From Litorisediminicola beolgyonensis (GTDB taxonomy: Bacteria > Pseudomonadota > Alphaproteobacteria > Rhodobacterales > Rhodobacteraceae), in contig NZ_JBHTMU010000035.1 of NCBI RefSeq assembly GCF_042679605.1, positions 1 to 41,002 of the forward strand: DNA of 41,002 bases, read 5' to 3'. Under the pieces are notes generated by a model. It saw only the letters and a program-made list of their open reading frames with translations, searched no databases and was not told the origin of the DNA. Below, piece by piece: positions 1 to 7,468 of this stretch. The number at the start of each line of letters is the position of its first letter. The stretch's first letter is position 1. Both the position numbers and the translations under genes were made by a program.

Positions 1-63
1 AGGTGCCCCAAGGTCTTCCTCTCGGCCATCGCTCTCGCCGCTATCGTCATCTACTGGCTATGA
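1..63 (+). CDS. IS5-family transposase, C-terminal 20 residues only
   Basis: Frame 1 reads RCPKVFLSAIALAAIVIYWL and then stops at TGA 61-63. From family knowledge, IS5-group (IS427-like) DDE transposases end in a hydrophobic stretch of this kind after a K-F/V-F-L-S-A motif. The catalytic residues and the rest of the protein lie off the left edge. The matching N-terminus (MSNL) starts at 40991 on the same strand. Confidence 0.75.
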   Translation, partial: RCPKVFLSAIALAAIVIYWL

Positions 64-73
64 GTCCTGAGCC
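1..73 (+). mobile_element. Right end of an IS5-family insertion sequence (partial)
   Basis: The first 73 bases are the 3' end of an IS: a transposase C-terminus ending in TGA at 61-63, then a terminal repeat. The reverse complement of 61-75 begins TAGGCTCAGGACTCA, which matches the start of the partial IS at the other end of the window (TAGGCTCAGGACCCA at 926-940). A TA dinucleotide lies just outside the element at 74-75, as it does at 926-927 of the 40-kb end, and may be a target duplication. The body of the IS is outside the window. Confidence 0.8.
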
Positions 74-116
74 TAGGGACCGCCCAGCGACGGCCGTAAA
101 AGATCTCCTTCAGAGT

Positions 117-626
117 TCAGTCTCGCCACGATCGGCATTGGTCAAGATCGAGCCGCAGCTTTGCGTTTGGTTCTTGATCGAAAAACTCATCCAGCAGGCG
201 AATGATCGCGGGTAGAGGATCATGTGTCTCGATCCGTATCCGGCGCGATGTGCGCTGCTTGTCGCCGGTCCCTCTGGTGATCGTTTGAACATCCAGTTTC
301 TTGACTACTGCGAGATCGTAAATCGAGGCCCGTTTGTCGGTGAGGTCGAGGCTCCCGTCTTCGTTGAAATCGACGAACTTGGCGATGTTCGAGGTGGCTC
401 GCGCGACCGGCAGGTTGAACAGAAGGTCGTGACTGATTTCCAGACGCTCGGAGCGTTCAGTGCGGATTTGGCGGATTCTGTTCTGAACCTCATCATTCTT
501 CAACAAGCGCGATCCCTGAGAGTAAGCGGACCTTTGCGAATATCCTGCGTCTACTGCTGCCCTCGTGGCGTTACCGTGAAGGGCGTAAGCAACGCAAAAC
601 GCTTCTCTTTTCGGTTCAGTCAACAT
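117..626 (-). CDS. Phage-type terminase small subunit (orphan)
   Basis: A 169-residue protein starting MLTEPKREAFCVAYALHGNA. From family knowledge, the pattern 'L-T-x-K-x-x-x-F-C-x-A-Y-x-x-x-G-N-A-T-x-A-A-x-x-A-G-Y-S' followed by 'G-S-R-L-L-K-N-D-E-V' is the N-terminal helix-turn-helix of small terminase subunits, which bind the packaging site of phage DNA and recruit the large subunit. The ATG at 626 is preferred because a GAGG motif precedes it and the homology starts there; the frame stays open upstream to 920 but that part looks non-coding. No large terminase, portal or other phage gene is nearby, so this is probably a remnant carried in with mobile DNA. The length is close to normal and no stop interrupts it, so it could still be expressed. 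Confidence 0.75.
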   Translation of the reverse strand: MLTEPKREAFCVAYALHGNATRAAVDAGYSQRSAYSQGSRLLKNDEVQNRIRQIRTERSERLEISHDLLFNLPVARATSNIAKFVDFNEDGSLDLTDKRASIYDLAVVKKLDVQTITRGTGDKQRTSRRIRIETHDPLPAIIRLLDEFFDQEPNAKLRLDLDQCRSWRD

Positions 627-1481
627 GCCGCCTCGGGTCTGATTTCTCTTGGAAAGATCTTGACCGAACCGCATGCCCAGCGCAACTCTTGCGAGAAACG
701 CTTTCTGGAAGCGTGATGAAGTTGGCTCGCTTCGTTTACTTTTGGGTTTTGCGTTCACGAGCGTGGTGCCAACCGCCAGTGCTCGAGGCTCTAAAACGAA
801 GCGGTCCCATTTCGTCGAGGCTAGACAGGCGTTTGAAGAGACCGCCATCCGCGCCGCGCAGCACACGGCCTGCGTAGAAAACCAAAGCCTTGGCTGACCT
901 GAACTGATCATCCATCTCAAGTTCGCCGAGCCGGACGGCTTCTACGCCAGTCTGATCGAGCGTCGAAGCGAACGCCAAGACTGCGGCCCGAAGCGCGTGC
1001 TGCCGCTCGGCTTAGCGCGCCGACAGCGATGCGTCTCTGCGGGTATGTTTTGAATCGAAGAGGCTGCTCGACGTTCGATCTGGCGCAGAGTTGGCGACAC
1101 AGGACCACATTGGGTCGCTGCTAGCTGCGCCAGGTCATTCGAGCCTCTTAGATTGGCTTTCTGCAGCGCCTTTTGACACAGAGTTTATCACCGTCGGATC
1201 CTGTGTCACAGATAGTGACAATGAACCACCTATGGGTATTTAATAATTAATTTAAAATCAGTCTATTACGAAAATTCTTGGAAAATATCGGCCTGAACCG
1301 AAACTGCTAAAATGTTAGCAAATGTCATCACCCCTGCGCTTGGCGTTCCGCATGCCAGCGTCCCTCGTGGATGACGCAGATCGCTCCGGCTTCGTGATTG
1401 ACGGGGGACCGACGGACCTTGCAAGCGCACCGGCATTTTAGGCGTGTTTCTCGGACATCTATTTATCGACTGGAGATTTCC
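627..1481. other. Gene-poor decayed stretch
   Basis: No reading frame here could be assigned. The plus strand around 905-945 encodes a short string, LKFAEPDGFYASLIE, that vaguely resembles the start of DUF2783 proteins, but it decays into unrelated sequence within a few codons and may be a relic. An inverted repeat, TGTCAC-agata-GTGACA, lies at 1204-1220, just before an A+T-rich run at 1240-1280. The stretch looks like accumulated debris next to the IS end. Confidence 0.4.
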
Positions 1482-1794
1482 ATGACCTGTCCGCTTCGCG
1501 CCGGCCTTCTGGCGCTCTGCACACTCATGTCCTGGCCCTTGGCCGCACCCTCCCGTGCAGTTCGCCGCTCCGCCGGGCCAGCAGCTGAGCTGCGACCAGC
1601 TTTCGGCGCTCAAGGTCCCCACCCTGATCCTAGCGTGAGGCGAGATCTATCCCCGCTACACCCTGATGGCCGAGGCCCTGGCCGAGTGCCTCCACAAAGC
1701 CGAGCTCCGCACTTTCGACGGCTTCGGCCACTACGGCTCCTACAGCGCACCCGGCCACATGGTCGGCGCGCTAGTGTCGTTCATAGAGGGGTAG
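1482..1794 (+). pseudogene. Alpha/beta-hydrolase remnant, frameshifted and with an internal stop
   Basis: An ATG at 1482 opens a signal-peptide-like start (MTCPLRAGLLALCTLMSWPL, then Ala-rich). The similarity then moves to another frame at about 1561. There it reads LSALKVPTLILA, a stop at 1636-1638, then GEIYPRYTLMAEALAECLH and a His-containing end (GFGHYGSYSAPGHMVGALV) up to TAG at 1792-1794. From family knowledge, 'K-V-P-T-L-I-L-x-G-E' followed by 'F-x-G-x-G-H' is the C-terminal acid/histidine part of alpha/beta hydrolases. With one frameshift, one nonsense codon and no nucleophile-elbow region, the gene is dead. The link between the signal peptide and the hydrolase end is inferred. Confidence 0.6.
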
Positions 1795-1869
1795 GAGTGG
1801 TGAAAAGGGGTCGGGTCGTCTGCACAAATGGCTACAAGATTATAATACGAAAGGAAAAAAATTGATTTA

Positions 1870-2952
1870 CTATTGTTGGCGTCCACTGCCTTCCGTGTAC
1901 ACGGCGAACGTATCACGCACAACGCGATCCCAGCTGAAGTGCCACTCTGCTGCAGAAACGGACCGGCTTACGAATTCCTCTCGCGTTACTTTGCTCCAGT
2001 TCGAAATCTCAACAAGCTTTGCTGCCCAATGTTCTGCGTCTCCTGCGGGAAGTAAAAAACCAGTCTCTTTGTCGAGCACAGCATCTCGCAATCCCCCGAC
2101 ATCAGCGCTGACGACAACGCCGCCGGATGCAGCTGCTTCCGGGGCGACCAACCCAAAACCTTCGAAATGCCCAGAACCGAGATCCCGATTAGGTATGATC
2201 ACGGAGAGCGCGTCTCTGTAAGCTTGAAAAAGCTCCTTTGGAGCGAGATTGCCTCGGTACTCGACCCGAGGATCTTCGAGAGCGGCTGCTTCGGTCGCAT
2301 CCCAGACCGGCCCTGCAACATCTAGTCCAATTTCGGACGGAAGAAGTGGAAGGACCTCTGACACGAACCAGGAGAGCCCTTTCTGATGTAGTAATCGCCC
2401 CGCAAACAGTAGCCTTTTGGACGGCGGTGAGTGCTCGAGTCTGGGGGGGCGATCGGCCGCGAGAGGTACAATGCGCGCAACTTCGAAGCCAAGGTTCTCA
2501 AGAGCGGTCGCGGTGGCACTCGAATTGGCAATGATGCGCGCGCTCGGGATAAGGTGCCGGAAGAGTGCGAGATAGAGTTTGTACACTCTGTTCTTCAATT
2601 GATCACGTAGTGCGTAGCTTATGTCTGTACCATGCGCAGAAACGACAATGACCCCATTTCTATTCCACAATGCGTAGGGCAGCGCCAAAGGCCAACTGGC
2701 CATATCTCCAACATGTAGTATGTCGGAACTCTTTCGAACGAACAGAAATGACAGAAACGTTCGAATGCCAAAGAATGCGAGCTCGATCTTGGACGGCGTC
2801 GTCCCATCCGCTCGCCCGGGAAGAGCGACTAGATCAAGATGGCAGAATCTTGGTAGACGCTCAGCAAGACGTTGACTGTATCGCTCCATCCCACCAACCG
2901 CTGGCGGCCATTTGCGTGTGACGAATCTAGCAAACGGTTTCGGATGAACCAT
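1870..2952 (-). CDS. GT4-family glycosyltransferase
   Basis: A 360-residue GT-B-fold glycosyltransferase, predicted to transfer a sugar from an activated donor to a growing surface glycan on the cytoplasmic side of the membrane. The N-terminal acceptor half has the typical start 'R-K-W-P-P-A-V-G-G-M-E-R-Y' (residues about 13-25) and an 'S-A-H-G-T-D-I' loop. The C-terminal donor half has 'LLFAGRLLHQKG' and the E-x7-E signature 'E-G-F-G-L-V-A-P-E', followed by A-A-S-G-G. The length is normal for the family. It starts at an ATG and is transcribed away from the GT25-like gene at 3377. It is separated from the main four-gene glycan operon, so it probably has its own promoter in the 2953-3376 gap. 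The sugar cannot be told from sequence. Confidence 0.88.
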   Translation of the reverse strand: MVHPKPFARFVTRKWPPAVGGMERYSQRLAERLPRFCHLDLVALPGRADGTTPSKIELAFFGIRTFLSFLFVRKSSDILHVGDMASWPLALPYALWNRNGVIVVSAHGTDISYALRDQLKNRVYKLYLALFRHLIPSARIIANSSATATALENLGFEVARIVPLAADRPPRLEHSPPSKRLLFAGRLLHQKGLSWFVSEVLPLLPSEIGLDVAGPVWDATEAAALEDPRVEYRGNLAPKELFQAYRDALSVIIPNRDLGSGHFEGFGLVAPEAAASGGVVVSADVGGLRDAVLDKETGFLLPAGDAEHWAAKLVEISNWSKVTREEFVSRSVSAAEWHFSWDRVVRDTFAVYTEGSGRQQ

Positions 2953-3376
2953 CGGTGTTTCTCAAGTGCTCCGTACGTTAGTCCGTACCTTTATGCCGTA
3001 TACTGGTTACACATCTACGCCAAGTGCAACGAATTAATAGTTGATTGTGGGTTTTTTTAAGTTCTCATGCTAAATGAAGAACTGTGCAAGGTTTGCTTTT
3101 GGTTTGCGACTTTGGTTGCGCGGCCGTGGATGTTCTACCAAAGCGCTTCGTAGTTTGCCTTTGGCTTCAGAGTGCGGCATGTTCTCAATCGCGGGAGAGT
3201 AACTCTTTGGGGACAGAGCAGCTCTTTCGCCTCGCCTCGTTCATGGAGACTGGCACGGGGTCGGTACGCTGACGTAAGAAAAACACACTCACCACGCCTT
3301 ATTTCGAAATTTTCCGACCTTGGTCCTGTAAGCTGAGATCAATTGACCGACTTGAAACGCAACGTTGGGTGGCCAG
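2953..3376. other. A+T-rich divergent intergenic region
   Basis: This 424-bp gap separates two divergently transcribed glycosyltransferase genes and presumably holds promoters for both. It is visibly A+T-richer than the DNA on the right half of the window. The short open frame at 3084-3272 has no recognisable protein features, and I saw no clear operator palindrome. Confidence 0.5.
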
Positions 3377-4237
3377 ATGATGGGTCTTGAAAATTTTGGC
3401 GCGATAAACTTCAATCATGCTTCAGAAATTCACCGTCACACTCTAGATCGACAACATGGACCTGAGTTTTTGAAAAATCAAAAAAATAATCCATTGCCAA
3501 TCATATTTATCAACCTCGACAATGACGTAGAACGTCGAGAGGTGATGGAAAGAGGATTTCAGCGCCAAGGCATAAAGTACGAACGATTTTCGGCGGTGCC
3601 TGGCTCATCCCTTTCTCAGAAGGATCTAGAAAGAATATGTCCTAACCGGCGCCTTTGGTGGCGCTCTGCGCCCTTATCTTTAGGAGAAATCGGTTGCTTT
3701 CTAAGCCATAAAAAAACTTTGCAACGAATATCGGAAGGCCCTCACCCTGTTGTGTGCGTGCTAGAAGATGATGTTATACTAAACGAAGAGCTATTTGAAG
3801 TGATTGAAACCGTTCAAGTTCCACCTAGAATTGGAATCATTAAACTGGAGGGCTCTACCGGAGCGGTTCCTCGGCTTAGTGTTCGAGTTGCATCGGTTGG
3901 TAGGTGGAGCATAGAAGTATTTGGTCTTCCGAAATGGCGGTCCGCGGGATACATTGTAACGAGGCTGGCGGCAAAAACACTAGTAAGTAAGCTCGATAAT
4001 ATATACGGGCCGGTAGATCAGGTGCTTTTCGAGCCTTGGAAAACCGGCGTTATTGTGGCTGAAATTAGGCCCTTCCCTACCAAGCAAGTAGGTCGCGATA
4101 GCTCAATCGATCGAGAATTAGATGGGGGGAGAAGGCTCGATGCGAGGCAGTTTATTCTATTACTTATTCGGTGGTTTATAGGTCATCTATGGATGATGAG
4201 ACATTTTTCGCGTTTTCGAAAAGTTGGCGGATCGTGA
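3377..4237 (+). CDS. GT25-like glycosyltransferase (LPS/LOS type)
   Basis: A 286-residue protein resembling family 25 glycosyltransferases, which include the LgtB/LpsA-type enzymes of lipooligosaccharide assembly. Visible family marks, in order: 'I-F-I-N-L-D-x-D-x-x-R-R' near residue 45, 'S-L-G-E-I-G-C-F-L-S-H' near residue 105, and the acidic 'V-C-V-L-E-D-D-V' metal/donor motif near residue 130. A basic, aromatic C-terminus (RQFILLLIRWFIGHLWMMRH) could associate with the membrane. Start choice: ATG at 3377 or 3380; a TTG at 3365 is also in frame. It is the only plus-strand gene in the left half of the cluster and is A+T-rich, with runs such as AAAAAATAATCC, which suggests separate acquisition. 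The sugar and acceptor are unknown. Confidence 0.8.
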   Translation: MMGLENFGAINFNHASEIHRHTLDRQHGPEFLKNQKNNPLPIIFINLDNDVERREVMERGFQRQGIKYERFSAVPGSSLSQKDLERICPNRRLWWRSAPLSLGEIGCFLSHKKTLQRISEGPHPVVCVLEDDVILNEELFEVIETVQVPPRIGIIKLEGSTGAVPRLSVRVASVGRWSIEVFGLPKWRSAGYIVTRLAAKTLVSKLDNIYGPVDQVLFEPWKTGVIVAEIRPFPTKQVGRDSSIDRELDGGRRLDARQFILLLIRWFIGHLWMMRHFSRFRKVGGS

Positions 4238-4340
4238 GCTTGGCCAGTGGAGAAAATTGGGGTATTTACTTTTCGTGAATTAATTGGGTCGAGGGTGGCG
4301 GGTAGGGGTAAAGAGAAAATAACTTGAAGCACTCGTCTTT

Positions 4341-5354
4341 TTATTTGATATTTTTGTATCCGCGAATTTCCATAACTCTAAGCAGCAGTGGGTAAATATA
4401 GGTTGGCGCGCGGATACATAGTTGGGTAAACCAGTGAAAAGCATTTGCGCCACGTTCATTGGCCAAATAGGTTTCCGCAAGTATTCCTGCAGCGCGCCGT
4501 CTTTGCCATTTTTCACTATTTTGAGGAGTAAGCCCGTCGATTAGTTTGTCGAAAGCTTGTCGAGCTATGCTAATGTCGGCGGGTGACTTGCGTCGACGAC
4601 CGTAGAGCGTAGCGTGAAGAATATCGAAGCGTTCGCACATCTCGCTACCCGATTCGCGCAAAAGAATCTGCCGCGAGACCTCGTAGGCAATCTTGTCTTG
4701 CTCCCGCTTCTTGGTTGAAGAAATATTAACTGCATGCATACGATAGTCGACCAGCATATCGGATAACACCGCCACGCGACCGGCTTTTAGTAAGTCAGAA
4801 ATCAGTGCGTAGTCCTGGGCGACATGATGGTCTTCGCGATAGAACACTGGTGAACCGTCAGGGTAACGTGCCCGGAATAAAAAGCTTGGATGAACCATGG
4901 GCATTCGAAATCTAGACACCCAACGCACTGAAAAATCATCCATGGGGTTCGGTCTCTGGTAACGCAATCTCCCTTCCCCGTCGATTGAACGGTAACTTGT
5001 CCCAACCAGCACATGATCTGGATGAGCATCCATGAAGGAAACTTGACGCGAGAAGCGTTCCGGATCACTGATGTCGTCGGAGTCCATGCGGGCGATGAGC
5101 GGCGCGCGCGCGATCTCGATCGCGCGGTTGGCGCTCGGATAGGGGCCAATGTTGTTCTCGTTACGTAAGATTACAACGCGACGGTCTTGCGCCGCATAGC
5201 TGGCGAGTATTTCCGGCGTTGCATCCTCTGAGGCATCGTCGACGATCAGGAACTCAAAGTCTCGGAGCGTCTGTCTCAGAATGCTGTCCACCGCCTCGCG
5301 TAGATATCGCTCGCCATTGTGGACAGACATGACGACGGAAACGCGGGGCCTCAT
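4341..5354 (-). CDS. GT2-family glycosyltransferase
   Basis: A 337-residue GT-A-fold inverting glycosyltransferase. It begins 'P-R-V-S-V-V-M-S-V-H-N-G-E-R-Y-L', the usual GT2 nucleotide-binding strand and loop. It then has 'F-L-I-V-D-D-A-S-E-D-A-T', the metal-binding 'A-R-M-D-S-D-D-I-S' near residue 90, and 'A-Q-D-Y-A-L' near residue 185, where the Asp is the likely catalytic base. No membrane segments are obvious, so it is probably cytoplasmic. Its ATG overlaps the TGA of the GT4 gene upstream (5351-5354), so the two are translationally coupled. It is the last gene of the operon running from 8793. The C-terminal third is helical and not recognised. Confidence 0.88.
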   Translation of the reverse strand: MRPRVSVVMSVHNGERYLREAVDSILRQTLRDFEFLIVDDASEDATPEILASYAAQDRRVVILRNENNIGPYPSANRAIEIARAPLIARMDSDDISDPERFSRQVSFMDAHPDHVLVGTSYRSIDGEGRLRYQRPNPMDDFSVRWVSRFRMPMVHPSFLFRARYPDGSPVFYREDHHVAQDYALISDLLKAGRVAVLSDMLVDYRMHAVNISSTKKREQDKIAYEVSRQILLRESGSEMCERFDILHATLYGRRRKSPADISIARQAFDKLIDGLTPQNSEKWQRRRAAGILAETYLANERGANAFHWFTQLCIRAPTYIYPLLLRVMEIRGYKNIK

Positions 5355-6559
5355 TTCAATGTCTCGCTGATTACTTCATGATAAAAGGTTAAGTAGCTAT
5401 CCGAAACCTTCGACCATGCGTACCGTTGAGCTGTTTTCTGACCTTGGTCAGCTAAGCGCTGTCGACGTTTTGGATCTATCAAAAGAGATATAATCGCGTC
5501 TGCGAAGGCGCTTTCGTCTCCCTGCGGGACGAGTAGGCTATTTTCACCTGAGCGCATAAAACTTCTTAATCCACCGATGTCACTGGCAATAGTCGCAGTG
5601 CCAGCGGCCATGGCTTCGAGGGCGACCAAGCCGAACGCCTCATTATGGGTTGGAAATACGAATAGATCAGAGCAGCGGTATAGGTCAATCAGTGCAGATG
5701 GCGGCGCCAAAGATGGATCATGCAGGTCCTTCGATATCGCTGGTAAAAGTCGGACTTGCTCCGAAAGACCCTCGTTATGAAACTGTTGCTTCAGGCCTTC
5801 CACGTTTTGTCCAACGATTATCCAAACGATCTTTAGATTGGTGCGACTAAGAGCCTTCAAAATCCAAACTATATGATGAAGTCCTTTTGTTCGTACGTTC
5901 CTTGCGGCTGTAAGCAGCAGGAACGTATCTTCTGAAACTGACAGGGATTTACGTATGGCGAAAACATCAGTTTTCCGAGCAGTAATTCCTTCGAAGCTAA
6001 TTCCGTTTGGAATGCATCTTATGTTTTTTGCATCTAAGTCATGTAAAACATCGCATATGTCTGGCGATACTCCAGTGGTCCAGCATGGCCTCTTTAACAT
6101 GTCGCGAACGCGGGTATCGTGCTTGTGAAATTGGCGGAATCCGTAAGAGGCCTCTTCGTCCACGTTCACGTCAGCGCCGTGGGCCGTCATGACTAGCGGG
6201 ACACCAAGTGGACGCAGTACGCTTTCGGCCATCCATCCGGTGGGGTATAGCCAGTGAGCGTGCCAGATATCGAAGCGATGTCGAAGCTGATGAAACGCCA
6301 CGGCGGCTGCAACGGGCCACCGAGATCCAACATCGAGAAACGCCTGGCTTCCTCCCGACGGGCGCGGCGGCAGGGCAATTACGGGATAATCTGGCGAAAC
6401 TTTCCGCAAGGCCGAAGCTTGTTTCCAGCGTGTAACAAGGGTCACGTCATGCCCGGCTAAAGCCTGCGACCTGATCAGGCTATCTACGACCATTTCCATT
6501 CCGCCAACTGTCGCGGGGAACGCAGTGAAGCACAAATGTGCAATACGCAAGCGTTGCAA
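5351..6559 (-). CDS. GT4-family glycosyltransferase
   Basis: A 402-residue GT-B glycosyltransferase. The N-terminal half carries 'F-P-A-T-V-G-G-M-E-M-V' (about residues 14-24), a 'H-A-H-W-L-Y-P-T-G' segment and 'M-T-A-H-G-A-D-V'. The donor half has 'LLLTAARNVRTKGLHH' and the retaining-enzyme signature E-x7-E in 'N-E-A-F-G-L-V-A-L-E', followed by 'A-M-A-A-G-T'. The first codon that fits the alignment is TTG (6557-6559); no ATG or GTG is available between it and the conserved start region. It begins 3 bp after the sulfotransferase stop codon and overlaps the next gene by 4 bp, so it belongs in the middle of the operon. It is predicted to add one sugar to the lipid-linked glycan. Confidence 0.88.
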   Translation of the reverse strand: MQRLRIAHLCFTAFPATVGGMEMVVDSLIRSQALAGHDVTLVTRWKQASALRKVSPDYPVIALPPRPSGGSQAFLDVGSRWPVAAAVAFHQLRHRFDIWHAHWLYPTGWMAESVLRPLGVPLVMTAHGADVNVDEEASYGFRQFHKHDTRVRDMLKRPCWTTGVSPDICDVLHDLDAKNIRCIPNGISFEGITARKTDVFAIRKSLSVSEDTFLLLTAARNVRTKGLHHIVWILKALSRTNLKIVWIIVGQNVEGLKQQFHNEGLSEQVRLLPAISKDLHDPSLAPPSALIDLYRCSDLFVFPTHNEAFGLVALEAMAAGTATIASDIGGLRSFMRSGENSLLVPQGDESAFADAIISLLIDPKRRQRLADQGQKTAQRYAWSKVSDSYLTFYHEVISETLK

Positions 6560-6562
6560 ATT

Positions 6563-7468
6563 TTACCCTTCGGTGGACAGCCAGTGAGAGAGGTCTCGAT
6601 CCAGCCGACGTGAAAGCTTCTCAATTTCTGGCGTGTAATGGTTTACTAGGCGTCTGCGCGTTTCTGCATGCATCGGAGGGTTTTTTGACGTTTTAGTATT
6701 GTAGCGCCCTAGAAACGTTCTCACGCCCACTCGAGATTTTTTTGAGAAAATCGGTTTGGTGAAATTCCCGATCCACGCAGGTGGATAGTTGGCGATTGTG
6801 TTTAGCCACCGGATCCTTACGGTCTTAGCTTCGTTTTTTTTGGACAAATCAAATTTATAAACTGGGGCAACTTTAATTTCAAGCCAATTGCATATATTGA
6901 CGATCTGCTCTATAGGGTTTTCTTTGAGGTCATCCAAGAGAACAACACGAACTCGCTCTTTGCCAAGGCAAAATTCGAATCGCTTAATATTTTCATCAAA
7001 TGAGAATATTTTTGAATAAAGAAAGTTTTGAGAATAAGCAAAGCGATTGACTTCTGCGTTTGTAGTACGACCGCTCTCCGCATCGAGAGACTCCTCGAAG
7101 CTGTTTGGTTGCTCAGCTCCGTTAAATACCAGCTGGTGGTACATAGAATATGTAGCTTCTACAGGATTACGAACCATTATGACTGCGCGGGCTTCTGGAG
7201 CTGCTTCCGCAATTTCCGCCGCAGCTCGTTTAGCAGAGAAGTAGTGAGTGCTAGCGTCGAAAGCTACAGTCTCTTCTTTCCATTCTTTATAAAGATCTAG
7301 GTAGCTTTCTAATGATATTCTAGGGCGAGCTGCATTTAGATCTGAGCCAAAAAAAGCTGGTTCTTTTATGAGTGGCGCAAATATATCCGGATGTTGTCCG
7401 AGATAGTATGCGAGCGATGTGGTTCCGCATTTCGGAGCGCCTGGGATAAAAAGGTTTGGATATTTCAT
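6563..7468 (-). CDS. PAPS-dependent sulfotransferase
   Basis: A 301-residue sulfotransferase-fold protein, predicted to move sulfate from 3'-phosphoadenosine-5'-phosphosulfate to a sugar hydroxyl. The 5'-phosphosulfate loop is 'A-P-K-C-G-T-T-S-L' (P12-S18), where Lys13 is the catalytic lysine. The 3'-phosphate motif is 'V-R-N-P-V-E-A-T-Y-S-M-Y' (Arg100, Ser108). Family knowledge places such genes in capsule and exopolysaccharide loci, where they decorate the polymer, but some members act on lipids or proteins. The ATG overlaps the flippase stop by 4 bp, so the gene is coupled to flippase translation. Several A- and T-rich stretches (around 6820-7030) differ from the GC-rich right half of the plasmid. 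The presence of sulfate on the glycan is inferred only from this gene. Confidence 0.85.
   Translation of the reverse strand: MKYPNLFIPGAPKCGTTSLAYYLGQHPDIFAPLIKEPAFFGSDLNAARPRISLESYLDLYKEWKEETVAFDASTHYFSAKRAAAEIAEAAPEARAVIMVRNPVEATYSMYHQLVFNGAEQPNSFEESLDAESGRTTNAEVNRFAYSQNFLYSKIFSFDENIKRFEFCLGKERVRVVLLDDLKENPIEQIVNICNWLEIKVAPVYKFDLSKKNEAKTVRIRWLNTIANYPPAWIGNFTKPIFSKKSRVGVRTFLGRYNTKTSKNPPMHAETRRRLVNHYTPEIEKLSRRLDRDLSHWLSTEG

Noticed and set aside
905..945. DUF2783-like peptide (LKFAEPDGFYASLIE) on the plus strand
   Set aside because: Only about 15 residues look similar, the frame then becomes unrelated sequence, and no start or ribosome site is seen. At most a relic.
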